Shown: in pieces, positions 17,456-26,116 of the stretch
Position numbering within the stretch: position 1 is the stretch's first letter
Layout of the letters: every line of letters begins with the position of its first letter
Source: BM520 sp964594665
Lineage (GTDB): Bacteria > Bacteroidota > Bacteroidia > Bacteroidales > BM520
Assembly: GCA_964594665.1 (NCBI GenBank)
Contig: CAZQNY010000002.1
Span: 56,428-120,427 of the forward strand
Length of the DNA stretch: 64,000 nt
Direction: 5' to 3'
Translations under genes and position numbers: made by a program
Notes under the pieces: model-generated
What the model was told of the DNA's origin: nothing
The model's input: only the letters and a program-made list of their open reading frames with translations
Databases searched by the model: none

Positions 17456-17813
17456 CCTGTCATGTCAACCGACAACCCGACAACCGACAACCCGACAACC
17501 CGACAACCGANNNNNNNNNNNNNNNNNNNNNNNNNNNNNNNNNNNNNNNNNNNNNNNNNNNNNNNNNNNNNNNNNNNNNNNNNNNNNNNNNNNNNNNNNN
17601 NNNNNNNNNNCCTGTCATGTCAACCGACAACCCGACAACCGACAACCCGACAACCCGACAACCGATAACCCGACAACCGACAACCCGAAAACCGACACCC
17701 GACAACCGACAACCCGACAACCGACAACCCGACAACCCGACAACCCGACAACCGACAACCCGACAACCCGACAACCCGACAACCCGACAACCGACAACCG
17801 ACAACCCGACACC
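17456..17813. repeat. CGACAAC tandem repeat interrupted by a 100-N gap
   Basis: Irregular tandem array built from two units, ACAACCCG (8 bp) and ACAACCG (7 bp), occupying 17464-17510 and 17625-17811 and interrupted by 100 N (17511-17610). The 55 bases before the gap (17456-17510, beginning CCTGTCATGTCAACC) are repeated exactly right after it (17611-17665), so the two contig ends overlap. Reading frames through it give only low-complexity protein. It fills the space between the DUF4159 gene and cyuA. The 89 bp before it (17367-17455) hold nothing I recognise beyond a weak CCTTC/GAAGG hairpin. Confidence 0.9.
17511..17610. other. Assembly gap (100 N)
   Basis: Exactly 100 N, a placeholder length. 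Identical 55-bp flanks suggest the real sequence may have no gap here. Confidence 0.95.
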
Positions 17814-17822
17814 CCCACTACT

Positions 17823-19109
17823 CTACTCCCCCATCATAATGCGGATAATCTCCTTATCGGTTTCGCGCATTCCAATGCTTCCCAGGCGGCCAACGTTTTT
17901 GATGGTATTCTCAACTCCTTTGGTAACGATTCCATCGCCGCCGTAGAACTGCTGTCCGTTTTTATACATATGGTATCCGAGTATTCCGGCTTCGACTGCT
18001 GCGGCAATTTTACCGGCACAGGAAGGCTTGGCGCCGTCGCAAATGATACCGGAAACAATAGCAACAGCGTTCACAATAGTATGAGCCACTTCTTTAAATC
18101 CACCACCACAGATCCAGGTGATACCTGCTCCGGCACCTACTCCGGCAGAAATGGCGCCACAATAGGCAGACAGGCGTCCGATGCTGGTTTTCTGGTGGAT
18201 TGTTACCAGATTTGAGACCAGTAGTGCACGATAGAGTTTATCCTGACCGGCATTGAGTTCTTTAGCGTATTCAATAACAGGCAGTGAAGCAGTAAGCCCC
18301 TGGTTGCCGCTTCCTGAAACGATGATTACAGGCAGTTCGCAGCCACTCATACGGGCATCAGAGCCGGCAGCGGCCATGGCTTTGGCACGAACCTTCACAT
18401 CGTCGGCGCCCCAGGCCTTCAATATTGTTGAGCCTACGTTGGCGCCCCAGTCGCCTTCAATACCTTCTTTTGCAATGGCTGTATTAAAATCTATCTGACG
18501 CTGCAACACCTCTCGTACATCATCAATCTCAACGGTTTCTGCAAAATCGATAATATCTGCCACCCGCATAAAGGAGCGATCGGTAGTCTGGGAGGTATTC
18601 AGGTCGTCACAATGGGCATTATGGAGTACGGTTTCATTATTTTTCGTAACTTTAACAATGTTGGTATGGTAATGAGATATTTGCACTGCTGCACATTCTT
18701 CACCACAATATACATTGACCACAAGATCAAAAATCAAGTCACTTTTCGCCTTATGAACCTTAATCTCAGTATTGTTTAAATAGGTTGCTATTTCTTTTTT
18801 CTGCTCATCAGAAACCGCAGAAATGACCTCCAGAACTTTATCCGCATTGCCGGCAATAATACCTGCTGCAGCGGCAGCCTCAATACCTTTTAATCGGCCT
18901 GTATTGGGTACAACAACGCTTTTCACATTCTTTATGATATTCTCACTTGCTTCCACTACAACCTTTTCAGGGGTCTTTTCCATGATTTTCCGCGCCATAG
19001 CTGCGGCATAAGCTATTGCAATTGGTTCAGTACAGCCCATAGCAGGCATCAGTTCTTCATGCAAAATACTTACGTATGCTGAATATCTTTCATCGCTTTT
19101 TTTCATCAC
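17823..19109 (-). CDS. cyuA: L-cysteine desulfidase (UPF0597/CyuA family)
   Basis: A 428-aa protein of the UPF0597 family; studied members are [4Fe-4S] enzymes that break L-cysteine into pyruvate, ammonia and sulfide. Conserved cysteines lie in PAMGCTEPIAIAYA (Cys26), SAYCGAISAGVGAGAG and GIICDGAKPSCAGKIA, the last three probably holding the cluster. GSDARMSGCELPVIIVSGSGNQG is also typical. A strong promoter at 19182-19212 precedes a 73-nt leader. It ends 10 bp from the repeat array. A role in cysteine detoxification or fermentation is inferred from the family. Confidence 0.88.
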   Translation of the reverse strand: MMKKSDERYSAYVSILHEELMPAMGCTEPIAIAYAAAMARKIMEKTPEKVVVEASENIIKNVKSVVVPNTGRLKGIEAAAAAGIIAGNADKVLEVISAVSDEQKKEIATYLNNTEIKVHKAKSDLIFDLVVNVYCGEECAAVQISHYHTNIVKVTKNNETVLHNAHCDDLNTSQTTDRSFMRVADIIDFAETVEIDDVREVLQRQIDFNTAIAKEGIEGDWGANVGSTILKAWGADDVKVRAKAMAAAGSDARMSGCELPVIIVSGSGNQGLTASLPVIEYAKELNAGQDKLYRALLVSNLVTIHQKTSIGRLSAYCGAISAGVGAGAGITWICGGGFKEVAHTIVNAVAIVSGIICDGAKPSCAGKIAAAVEAGILGYHMYKNGQQFYGGDGIVTKGVENTIKNVGRLGSIGMRETDKEIIRIMMGE

Positions 19110-19181
19110 TTGTTGTTTTACGTCGTTAAGGAGTAATCACCGCGATTGCTCTGTTGAATTTGTGGTTCCGCTTTGGATGCT

Positions 19182-19212
19182 CAAAAGTATAACTAATGAT
19201 GTAGAGTACAAA
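19182..19212 (-). promoter_or_regulatory. Promoter of cyuA
   Basis: TTTG (19209-19212), a 19-nt spacer and TACTTTTG (19182-19189) on the minus strand match the Bacteroidota consensus. The remaining intergenic DNA (19110-19302) shows no further feature. Confidence 0.7.
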
Positions 19213-19302
19213 ATTGTGTTTAGGGTTCCTGTCAAACAGAGATATTTAACGAATGAATCATAGTAATGCATATACATATGCAAAACTATTGGCAAACAGG
19301 AT

Positions 19303-20619
19303 CTACCTCGCCAGCTCTATTTTTGGTTGCATTCTCTTTATTGTCATTCCCTTTGATGCTTTAAGAAGTTGTTTGTATTTGCACTCGTTTACTGCAACCC
19401 AGGCACAATAGTCTTTAACCTCAATAAGTCCAAGGTCCTCTTTATTCATAAAATCAAATTTCAAAAAGGCCCCTACGATATCCATCTTATTCATCTTATC
19501 CTTTTTCCCTTTTCCTATATAGAGGGTCACCCGGTTGGCTGTTTTCACCGGGCAATCTTTATCAAAAATCAGGGTTTCAGGTTCTTCGGAAAGATATTCA
19601 GGGAGTTTATCCTCATCGCTACGGATAAGCAGTGCTGTTCCGGAAGATTTCATTCTGGCAGTACGACCATTACGATGCGTAAATACTGTCTCTTGAGGCG
19701 ATATTTGATAGTGGACAACATAATCCAGTTCAGGGATATCGATACCACGGGAGGCGATATCAGTCGATAAAAGCACCCGGGAACTGCCATTGCGGAATTT
19801 TGTCAGTTCCAGTTCACGCTGGCTCTGATCCAATCCGCCATGAAATACAGAGTATGACATTTTGAAAACCCGGAAATAATCACCTATGCGATCACAGGCA
19901 TCGCGATGATTCACAAATACCAATACATTTTTATCCTCATCAAGGCTATTGATAAACTGCAATAGTCCTTCAGGTTTCTCCTCTTTGGGCACAATAATTT
20001 GCTTCAATGAGAGTAAGCTACTCTCCTGATTGGTAAAATCCAGTGTTTCATAATTATGAAAACGCAAAAAAGACGGTATTTCAATATTCTGCGTAGCCGA
20101 AACCAACATTTGGCTTTTTAGGTTCAACATTTTTCGCCGGATATACTCCATCTGCTCTGAAAACCCAAACTCCAGCGACTTATCAAACTCATCATAAACC
20201 ACATGGTGTATTGCGGAAGCATCCAGCGTTTCGCGCTGCAAATGATCCTGAACACGTCCCGGAGTGCCCACAAGAATTTCCGGTGGCTCGATGAAATTCA
20301 CCCTTTCTGTGGAGAAAGGGTGACCGCCATAGGCCGAGTTCACCTTCCAGGGAAGTTTCATCTTTTTCAAAACAGACTCGATTTGCAACACCAGCTCACG
20401 TGTGGGGGCAAGAATCAAAACCTGAACACCTTTCTGTTCATGAATACGCGGCAGAAAACCAAGAATATATGCAACTGTCTTTCCACTACCCGTTGGAGCA
20501 AGCAGCAATAGGTCAGAATTTTTCTCTGACATATCTGCTGTGGCAGTTTGTATCTCATTCAATGCTGAAAATCCAAGGTTATGGATTATATCTTTTCGCT
20601 GTATCTTCTTCATTCCCAT
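19303..20619 (-). CDS. dbpA: DbpA-like DEAD-box RNA helicase
   Basis: A 438-aa RNA helicase. Core motifs: Gln in NEIQ, APTGSGKT (Walker A, 41-48), PTREL, GTPGR, motif II written DEFD (143-146) instead of DEAD, SATQN, LLSTDIASRGIDIPELDYVVHYQ and HRNGRTAR. The last ~75 residues (VTLYIGKGKKDKMNKMDIVGAF onward) match the DbpA RNA-binding domain, which in E. coli binds 23S rRNA helix 92 during 50S assembly. The first ATG lies only 4 nt from the -7 box at 20624-20631, so the second Met (20613) or leaderless translation is possible. It lies downstream of tRNA-His on the same strand. Confidence 0.9.
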   Translation of the reverse strand: MGMKKIQRKDIIHNLGFSALNEIQTATADMSEKNSDLLLLAPTGSGKTVAYILGFLPRIHEQKGVQVLILAPTRELVLQIESVLKKMKLPWKVNSAYGGHPFSTERVNFIEPPEILVGTPGRVQDHLQRETLDASAIHHVVYDEFDKSLEFGFSEQMEYIRRKMLNLKSQMLVSATQNIEIPSFLRFHNYETLDFTNQESSLLSLKQIIVPKEEKPEGLLQFINSLDEDKNVLVFVNHRDACDRIGDYFRVFKMSYSVFHGGLDQSQRELELTKFRNGSSRVLLSTDIASRGIDIPELDYVVHYQISPQETVFTHRNGRTARMKSSGTALLIRSDEDKLPEYLSEEPETLIFDKDCPVKTANRVTLYIGKGKKDKMNKMDIVGAFLKFDFMNKEDLGLIEVKDYCAWVAVNECKYKQLLKASKGMTIKRMQPKIELAR

Positions 20620-20623
20620 AGCG

Positions 20624-20654
20624 CAAAAGTATGACTAACAATGGAGCCGGCAAA
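20624..20654 (-). promoter_or_regulatory. Promoter of dbpA
   Basis: TTTG (20651-20654), a 19-nt spacer and TACTTTTG (20624-20631). The box ends 4 nt before the ATG at 20619, predicting a leaderless or near-leaderless mRNA. Confidence 0.7.
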
Positions 20655-20761
20655 GTCAGTATGAAACTAAATCTACGCTGTGTTATGTTTTATTGTAAAA
20701 ACACTGCGGCCCAATTTTCCCGCTAAATCCGGGGACTCCAAAACAGCGAACCAAAAGAAAT

Positions 20762-20787
20762 AAAAAAAGCACCTCATATGAGATGCT
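20762..20787 (-). terminator. Terminator of tRNA-His
   Basis: On the minus strand AGCATCTC, loop ATAT and GAGGTGCT form an 8-bp stem with one U-G pair, followed by seven T. It starts about 10 bp after the tRNA 3' end. Confidence 0.85.
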
Positions 20788-20796
20788 TTATGTGTG

Positions 20797-20871
20797 GGTG
20801 AAAGACCGGGTTCGAACCGGCGACCTCTGGAACCACAATCCAGCGCTCTAACCAACTGAGCTACATTCACC
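20797..20871 (-). tRNA. tRNA-His (anticodon GTG)
   Basis: The 75-nt gene folds fully: acceptor GTGAATG with CTTTCAC (one T-T mismatch) plus an extra 5' G facing C73, the hallmark of tRNA-His; D arm GCTC/GAGC; anticodon stem CTGGA/TCCAG with loop TTGTGGT (GTG); variable AGGTC; T arm GCCGG TTCGAAC CCGGT. The 3' CCA is not encoded. Confidence 0.96.
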
Positions 20872-20994
20872 GTTTTGGAGCCGCAAAAATAATACTTTTT
20901 TTATTATCCTGAAATCTTTTGAGCATTTTCATCAAAATATTTTTCACTGTGACTTTCGCTTGAATCATCACTCTAACATCAAAAAATTAGAATT

Positions 20995-21102
20995 ATGGCA
21001 GATATTATTGATTACAAAATCTATTGTAACGATATGCTGATCGTACAAAGTGAGCCGAATCCCGGAGAAGGTGCATGTACAGAGGTGGATACATTGATCT
21101 AA
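20995..21102 (+). pseudogene. Remnant of an AIM24/TIGR00266-family gene
   Basis: A 35-codon frame begins MADIIDYKIYCNDMLIVQSE and continues PNPGEGACTEVDTLI before a TAA. From memory this matches the N terminus of AIM24-type proteins (roughly DYxIxGDDMQxVEIELDPGExVxAEAGAMMYM). About 200 family residues are missing. In another frame MNMVIDGSKK (from 21110) could be the continuation of the same ancestral reading frame after a frameshift. The 3' end of the large CHU_C-type gene begins at 21140. It lies just upstream of tRNA-His, a common rearrangement site. Alternatively it is a chance small ORF. Confidence 0.5.
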
Positions 21103-21139
21103 ACAACCAATGAACATGGTGATTGACGGTTCCAAAAAA

Positions 21140-24100
21140 CTACCGGAGGAGGGTAAAGGTACCCTGAAGCAACTGCTCTCCTTCCCTGCCATCATATCCC
21201 ATAATTTCATAATACAGGAAATAAACATAAACCCCTGCATTACATTGCTCACCTTTAAAAGTTCCGTCCCAGCCATCCATATAGGCAAGGTCTGATCCCT
21301 TCTCTTCGTAAACCATTGTGCCTTCCCGGGAATATACCAACAACCGATACCGCACTCCCTCAACATTACCGGTTACAAAACCCTTAAAACGGTCATTCAC
21401 TCCATCACCACCGGGTGTAAATGCATTGGGTACAAATAAAGGTAAAAGTATCTTCACCGCCACTTTGGTGGTCATTACACAGTTGTTGCTATCTACAACA
21501 GTAAGAACATACTCATGATACGGATCATCAGGTACAATTGTAGTATCTGCGGTATGGGAATACCAGTCGGGGCGCATAAAATCCCAGTGATAGCTATAAG
21601 GTTCTGCACCACTGAAGACATCAGCATTAAAAGAAACCGGAGCGTCGAGGTATGCCAGTGTATCAGAAACCCAGGGAATTATTTCCGGCAGGGAATTTAC
21701 ATCAACATAAATCGGATCGCTAATCTGCCGTGCGCTGCCACACTCATTTTCCGATAACACCATCACATCGGCAAGACCCACAAATTCAGGATCCCAGGTA
21801 ACGGTTGCTGTTTCTCCTGTCCCACTGACTACACCAGCATTTGCCGGGGTTATCGTCCAGGTATAGGAGTCCGCAAATTCACCCCCAAGTGTAGTATACG
21901 CTGTTGAAGGGCCAGCCATACAAAGGTTCGTATCGCCTAACGGTGCCACGGCCTGCAGTGGTAATGGTTTTGTAACAATCTTCAGACTATCGCCAAAAGC
22001 ACCTTCGCCACATGCATTATATCCTTTCACTTTCAGCCAGGCATCACCATGAAAATTCTCTTCCCAGGTTACATCAGCGGGGTTACTATTGCCGGTTATT
22101 GTTCCTGCCTCAGGTGGATAAAGGGTCCATTCATAGGTCAGTGTGTGCTGAGGAACAGGAATATCGTATTGAATCATCTCACTACCTTCACAACGATCAT
22201 TAGTTCCCGATGGCATTGCCGGGGTTTCAGGTAAGGGAAGGATCTGAAAACTATAAGTACTGTATTCAGCATCCAGTTGATCGCTTGTTTCCGATTCATA
22301 GGAACAGGCGGATTCATTGAATGAAAAATCACAGGCATCACCAACAGCGGTATGAAATTTCAGATTCACCATCTTACCCTGTAGAATATTCACGCCCATC
22401 CCTGGTGTTGTCGACCAGGATACTGTCAATAGTCCGTCTGAGGGATTATCCACTGTAAGTCCGGGTAAATCGTCATGAGTATTATCGGATCCCGTATAGG
22501 TAAGGTAGTTATCATTATAATTTATCGAGAGATTAAAATTATTCACTGCGGAAAAGCCCACAACGCTCACCGGAACATTAATATCCGTCTCCGGGCAAGC
22601 CTGCGCCTGATCTTCACCAACCGTTGTAAGCAGTGCTCCTACAACCAGAATACATTCACCGGAAACCACCTCTGTAGGGGAACAAGAACCATTTACAATA
22701 CAACGGTACTGATATCCGGTCATGTCCGGCTGAACATTAAGAATTGTCAGATGATCAGTTGTTACACCAACATAAGGGTAACTATCCGGCAGGTCGTTCC
22801 AGGAGACTCCATTATTATCAGACTCCTGCCATTGATAGGTAAGATTCGAGCCATGAGCCAGAACGGATATATCAGCATCAGCGCTAACTTCTACCGGTTG
22901 CAACTCAATGGGGTGATTATTAATTATTGTAGACGTATCCACCTGGATTTCAAAAAACACAGATGAACCGGTGCCACATTCATTTTCACAGACCAGTTCA
23001 ATTGTTTTGGGGCCTGGAAGAATAGCCGCATCAATTGCGATATCCACATTCTCAGTCCCGTCGCCGGCAACAACTGTCATCCCCGGCTCCGGATACCAGT
23101 GATACTCATCGGCATTAAGGACCGGGTCTACATAGAAATTCACTGTCTCTCCCGGGCAGACAACATCATTACCCCACAAATTATCGGCAAACTCAGGAAG
23201 AGGTTTAACCTCGATATAAAAACATTCATTTTCCTGTTCGGCAGTACCTAAATCACATATCACCTCAATGGTTTTATAACCGGGTTCTGAATAAACCACA
23301 GGTGCCGGATAGGGTGAATTGACCGGCTGATTATTTACATCAGAACAGGAGGGCAGTATCAAACGCGTAATATTCTTTGCTGCATGATTACAAACCATCG
23401 CATAATAATCATTTTCAACACGAAAGACCTCAGAAATACTATGCCCGTATTCAATAGAGTTATTTAACGTCCCATATGCAACGGCCCGTGGGTCGATGGT
23501 TATACCATTATCAAATGCCAGGGATACAAGATTGTATTCCTCCCATACCTCACCGGCAACAATATATCCATATACACCTTCACAACTTCGAAACAAACTA
23601 ATATCCCTCATATGGACAATATCGTTTGATGAATTAACCGGCTCAACAGCAACCGGATTACAAACTGGGGAATTGTTTAACAAATCAGCACCAAAATCAA
23701 GCCTGAATAACCCTTTTTCGCTATCTGTAACAAAAACAAACCATTCACCTTCATTACGGATAGGGAAAATTCCCACGGGCTTATCCAGCTCATTTCCGGG
23801 GTTACCCAGATTCACAATATCCGGAACATCTGTTAACCCGTTATTAAAATCAAAACGTGTAATGGAACTACCCTCTTTATTCACAGTAAAACCATGCCAT
23901 TTGCCATCATCTTCATCATAAAAGATATATAAATCGTGAGGGAACTCCAGATTAACATGCGTCGGATCTTCATACAGCATAGTTATTTCCGGTGATTCAT
24001 TTTCAAGAGAGGAGCCAAAGTCCAGTCGTGCAATATAAGATGTATTCCCAACCTTTGAATTTCCACCCACAATAAAACCATACCATTCATGTGTCCCGTA

Positions 24101-24571
24101 TTCATCATAAACAATCTGTAGTCCTTCAAGGTTTTTTGGCATATCACCATTCGGAAGAGAGAGATCCAGTGGATTCTCCGCCTGGTTGGATAAGTCGGGA
24201 TATTCAAAACGCGTTATTTTTCCGGGGACATCATTTCCCGTTCCTGTTTCATTGTAATTATTAATAAACACATAATATAATGAATTGCTTTCATTATAGT
24301 TTAATGATAAATAGACCGGAGATTTCAAAATACCGGTTATATCTTCTTCGACATCACCATCCGGCGGTTCGTTGGGGTCAGCTTTACAAAAGGCCCAGAT
24401 CCACTCATGATCCGGAGCATCAACAGAATTATTGGTAATAATTACCTCTTCGCCGGGACAAACAGAAGTAGGGGAAACGATTATTTCTAAATAATTTTGT
24501 GAATACCCTGTAAAAGAAAGCATTACAAGGATTAATAAAGTAAATAGCCCGTATTGGAATATAGTTCTCAT
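21140..24571 (-). CDS. Large type IX-secreted protein with propeller, PKD-like, cohesin-like and CHU_C domains
   Basis: About 1143 aa from ATG 24571, which begins a signal peptide (MRTIFQYGLFTLLILVMLSF); a TATATTTG -7 box at 24596-24603 excludes the upstream in-frame codon. Residues ~100-420 contain repeated blades such as YIARLDFGSSLENESP, ITRFDFNNGL and LFRLDFGADLLNNSP, suggesting a beta-propeller. Several PKD/Ig-like domains follow (EYHWYPEPGMTVVAGDG, YEWTLYPPEAGTITG, YTWTITPANAGVVSG). A cohesin-like segment lies near ~660-800 (INVPVSVVGFSAVNNFNLSI). The C terminus VPNAFTPGGDGVNDRF to FTLLR is the gliding-motility CHU_C (type B) sorting domain. It is probably cell-surface; the ligand is unknown. 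A beta-barrel gene lies just upstream. Confidence 0.85.
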   Translation of the reverse strand: MRTIFQYGLFTLLILVMLSFTGYSQNYLEIIVSPTSVCPGEEVIITNNSVDAPDHEWIWAFCKADPNEPPDGDVEEDITGILKSPVYLSLNYNESNSLYYVFINNYNETGTGNDVPGKITRFEYPDLSNQAENPLDLSLPNGDMPKNLEGLQIVYDEYGTHEWYGFIVGGNSKVGNTSYIARLDFGSSLENESPEITMLYEDPTHVNLEFPHDLYIFYDEDDGKWHGFTVNKEGSSITRFDFNNGLTDVPDIVNLGNPGNELDKPVGIFPIRNEGEWFVFVTDSEKGLFRLDFGADLLNNSPVCNPVAVEPVNSSNDIVHMRDISLFRSCEGVYGYIVAGEVWEEYNLVSLAFDNGITIDPRAVAYGTLNNSIEYGHSISEVFRVENDYYAMVCNHAAKNITRLILPSCSDVNNQPVNSPYPAPVVYSEPGYKTIEVICDLGTAEQENECFYIEVKPLPEFADNLWGNDVVCPGETVNFYVDPVLNADEYHWYPEPGMTVVAGDGTENVDIAIDAAILPGPKTIELVCENECGTGSSVFFEIQVDTSTIINNHPIELQPVEVSADADISVLAHGSNLTYQWQESDNNGVSWNDLPDSYPYVGVTTDHLTILNVQPDMTGYQYRCIVNGSCSPTEVVSGECILVVGALLTTVGEDQAQACPETDINVPVSVVGFSAVNNFNLSINYNDNYLTYTGSDNTHDDLPGLTVDNPSDGLLTVSWSTTPGMGVNILQGKMVNLKFHTAVGDACDFSFNESACSYESETSDQLDAEYSTYSFQILPLPETPAMPSGTNDRCEGSEMIQYDIPVPQHTLTYEWTLYPPEAGTITGNSNPADVTWEENFHGDAWLKVKGYNACGEGAFGDSLKIVTKPLPLQAVAPLGDTNLCMAGPSTAYTTLGGEFADSYTWTITPANAGVVSGTGETATVTWDPEFVGLADVMVLSENECGSARQISDPIYVDVNSLPEIIPWVSDTLAYLDAPVSFNADVFSGAEPYSYHWDFMRPDWYSHTADTTIVPDDPYHEYVLTVVDSNNCVMTTKVAVKILLPLFVPNAFTPGGDGVNDRFKGFVTGNVEGVRYRLLVYSREGTMVYEEKGSDLAYMDGWDGTFKGEQCNAGVYVYFLYYEIMGYDGREGEQLLQGTFTLLR

Positions 24572-24660
24572 AGTTAATAAGCATATTAAGGGGCTCAAAT
24601 ATAACAAATCATATACTAATGACAAACCCTTATACCTTATTAACGCTACGATTATGCATT

Positions 24661-25987
24661 TTATTTAAAAGAAACATTGTCACACCCGTATTTCCTTCCT
24701 TTTCCAGGGCAATTACCCTTCTCAAACGACCATTTCACCGAAAAATAAAAATCCATCCCGGTAAAATCAAATAACCCGGTATAGGCACCCAGTTTTTCGG
24801 TTCCGATGGTAACAGCATAAAACCTGACACTCAACCCCAGCCGGGGCTTTTCATAATCATACATGCTGAATGGCATGGCTACTTCAAAATACCGCTTTTC
24901 GTAACGCGGAACAATTGCAAGCTGTGCCGGTCGGCGTATTCCTCCTTTTCCCATACGTAATGGATGAATCCATACTCCTCCAAGATATATATCCGAGTCA
25001 AAGGAATAATCGCCCTGCACACTAATAGCAGCAGGAGTATAAATCACCATCCTGTCCTGTTTATATGTCTCATTCGGGCTCCGAAAAAACCGGTTACTCA
25101 GGTCGGTCATTAAAAAACTTATATTCTCGTACTGATAAGTATTTATATTTTCCCACAGATAGTCCACGCCTGAATATTCATGAACAATCGTATTCTCATT
25201 AAACCGCACAAAACCAATATCCAGCAAACTAATCCCCAGGCGGTAAACATATGAATCATAATGTTGCTGACATAACCTGCGATAGTTTCTGCGGTGATAA
25301 TTTTTATCTTTATGCAGCAGTGTAAAACCAATATCAAAACTTACTCCTCTGCCTTTGAAAATACCATTCCCATCAGGAAAACTATTATTCGAATAATTCA
25401 TGGGAATACTCATACCCACTTCAGCATTCATATCCAGAATATCAAGATTGCTGCGGTCGAGCATATTATACTGCATATTGGTACCCTGAAGATAAAATCC
25501 CGTGGCCCCACTAAGGTATTTCAGTGTTATGCCTGCTGAGATACGGTTATAATACCGATCTTCCAGTATTTTTGCCAGTGATACAGCATACTCCATCCAT
25601 GCCATTCCGGCAGCATGAAAATCAGTCTCATCATATTCTATCCCATGCTGAGGCTCATAACCCAAACCTATATAGCCAAAATTCGCAACACTCTCCGGAA
25701 CATCATGCAACGATACTGCCGTTCGTGCCTGCACCGAAAAACCATATGAATAATCTCCGTCGGTAAGCATAAACCCCGGCCCGGCAATCCGANNNNNNNN
25801 NNNNNNNNNNNNNNNNNNNNNNNNNNNNNNNNNNNNNNNNNNNNNNNNNNNNNNNNNNNNNNNNNNNNNNNNNNNNNNNNNNNNNNNNNNNNACAAGGCC
25901 AAGGCTCTCCTGTGAACTCAAATTTTCACTAAATAAAATGAATGTAATAAATAAAGAAAGTATTATTCTCAGCTGTTTCATTTTCAA
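24661..25987 (-). CDS. Outer-membrane beta-barrel protein (DUF5723/PorP-like), interrupted by assembly gap
   Basis: One gene split by 100 N at 25793-25892. The 5' part encodes a signal peptide, MKMKQLRIILSLFITFILFS then ENLSSQESLGL; the 3' part (24661-25792) gives ~377 residues of alternating amphipathic strands, such as RISAGITLKYLSGATGFYLQG, GVSFDIGFTLLH and AAISVQGDYSFDSDIYLGGVW, ending in an aromatic-rich strand YFSVKWSFEKG. The pattern fits Bacteroidota outer-membrane barrels of the DUF5723 or PorP/SprF type, which often accompany type B sorted proteins like the neighbour at 21140-24571. The two halves are in different frames, but the gap length is arbitrary, so a frameshift cannot be inferred. 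Confidence 0.65.
25793..25892. other. Assembly gap (100 N)
   Basis: Exactly 100 N inside the barrel gene. Unlike the first gap, its flanks share no obvious repeated sequence. Confidence 0.95.
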
Positions 25988-26116
25988 TTCAATAGTATAT
26001 TTTAATTAAGGTCTTGTTCAGGTGCTAATATAGGTATTTTATAAAGATTTCAGACTAATTTATAAATTTATAAAACCTTTCACTATTTTTAGGGTTTAAT
26101 CACAAACGACAAAAGC

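Noticed and set aside
17456..17813. Possible CRISPR array in the CGACAAC repeat
   Set aside because: The units are 7-8 bp and adjacent, with no spacers of unique sequence and no cas genes nearby.
25703..25987. Frameshift in the beta-barrel gene
   Set aside because: The two halves are in different frames, but the 100-N gap has arbitrary length, so the frame difference means nothing.
20797..25987. Integrated genomic island at tRNA-His
   Set aside because: There is a decayed gene and an accessory surface protein, but no integrase, no direct repeat of the tRNA end and no mobility gene was seen.
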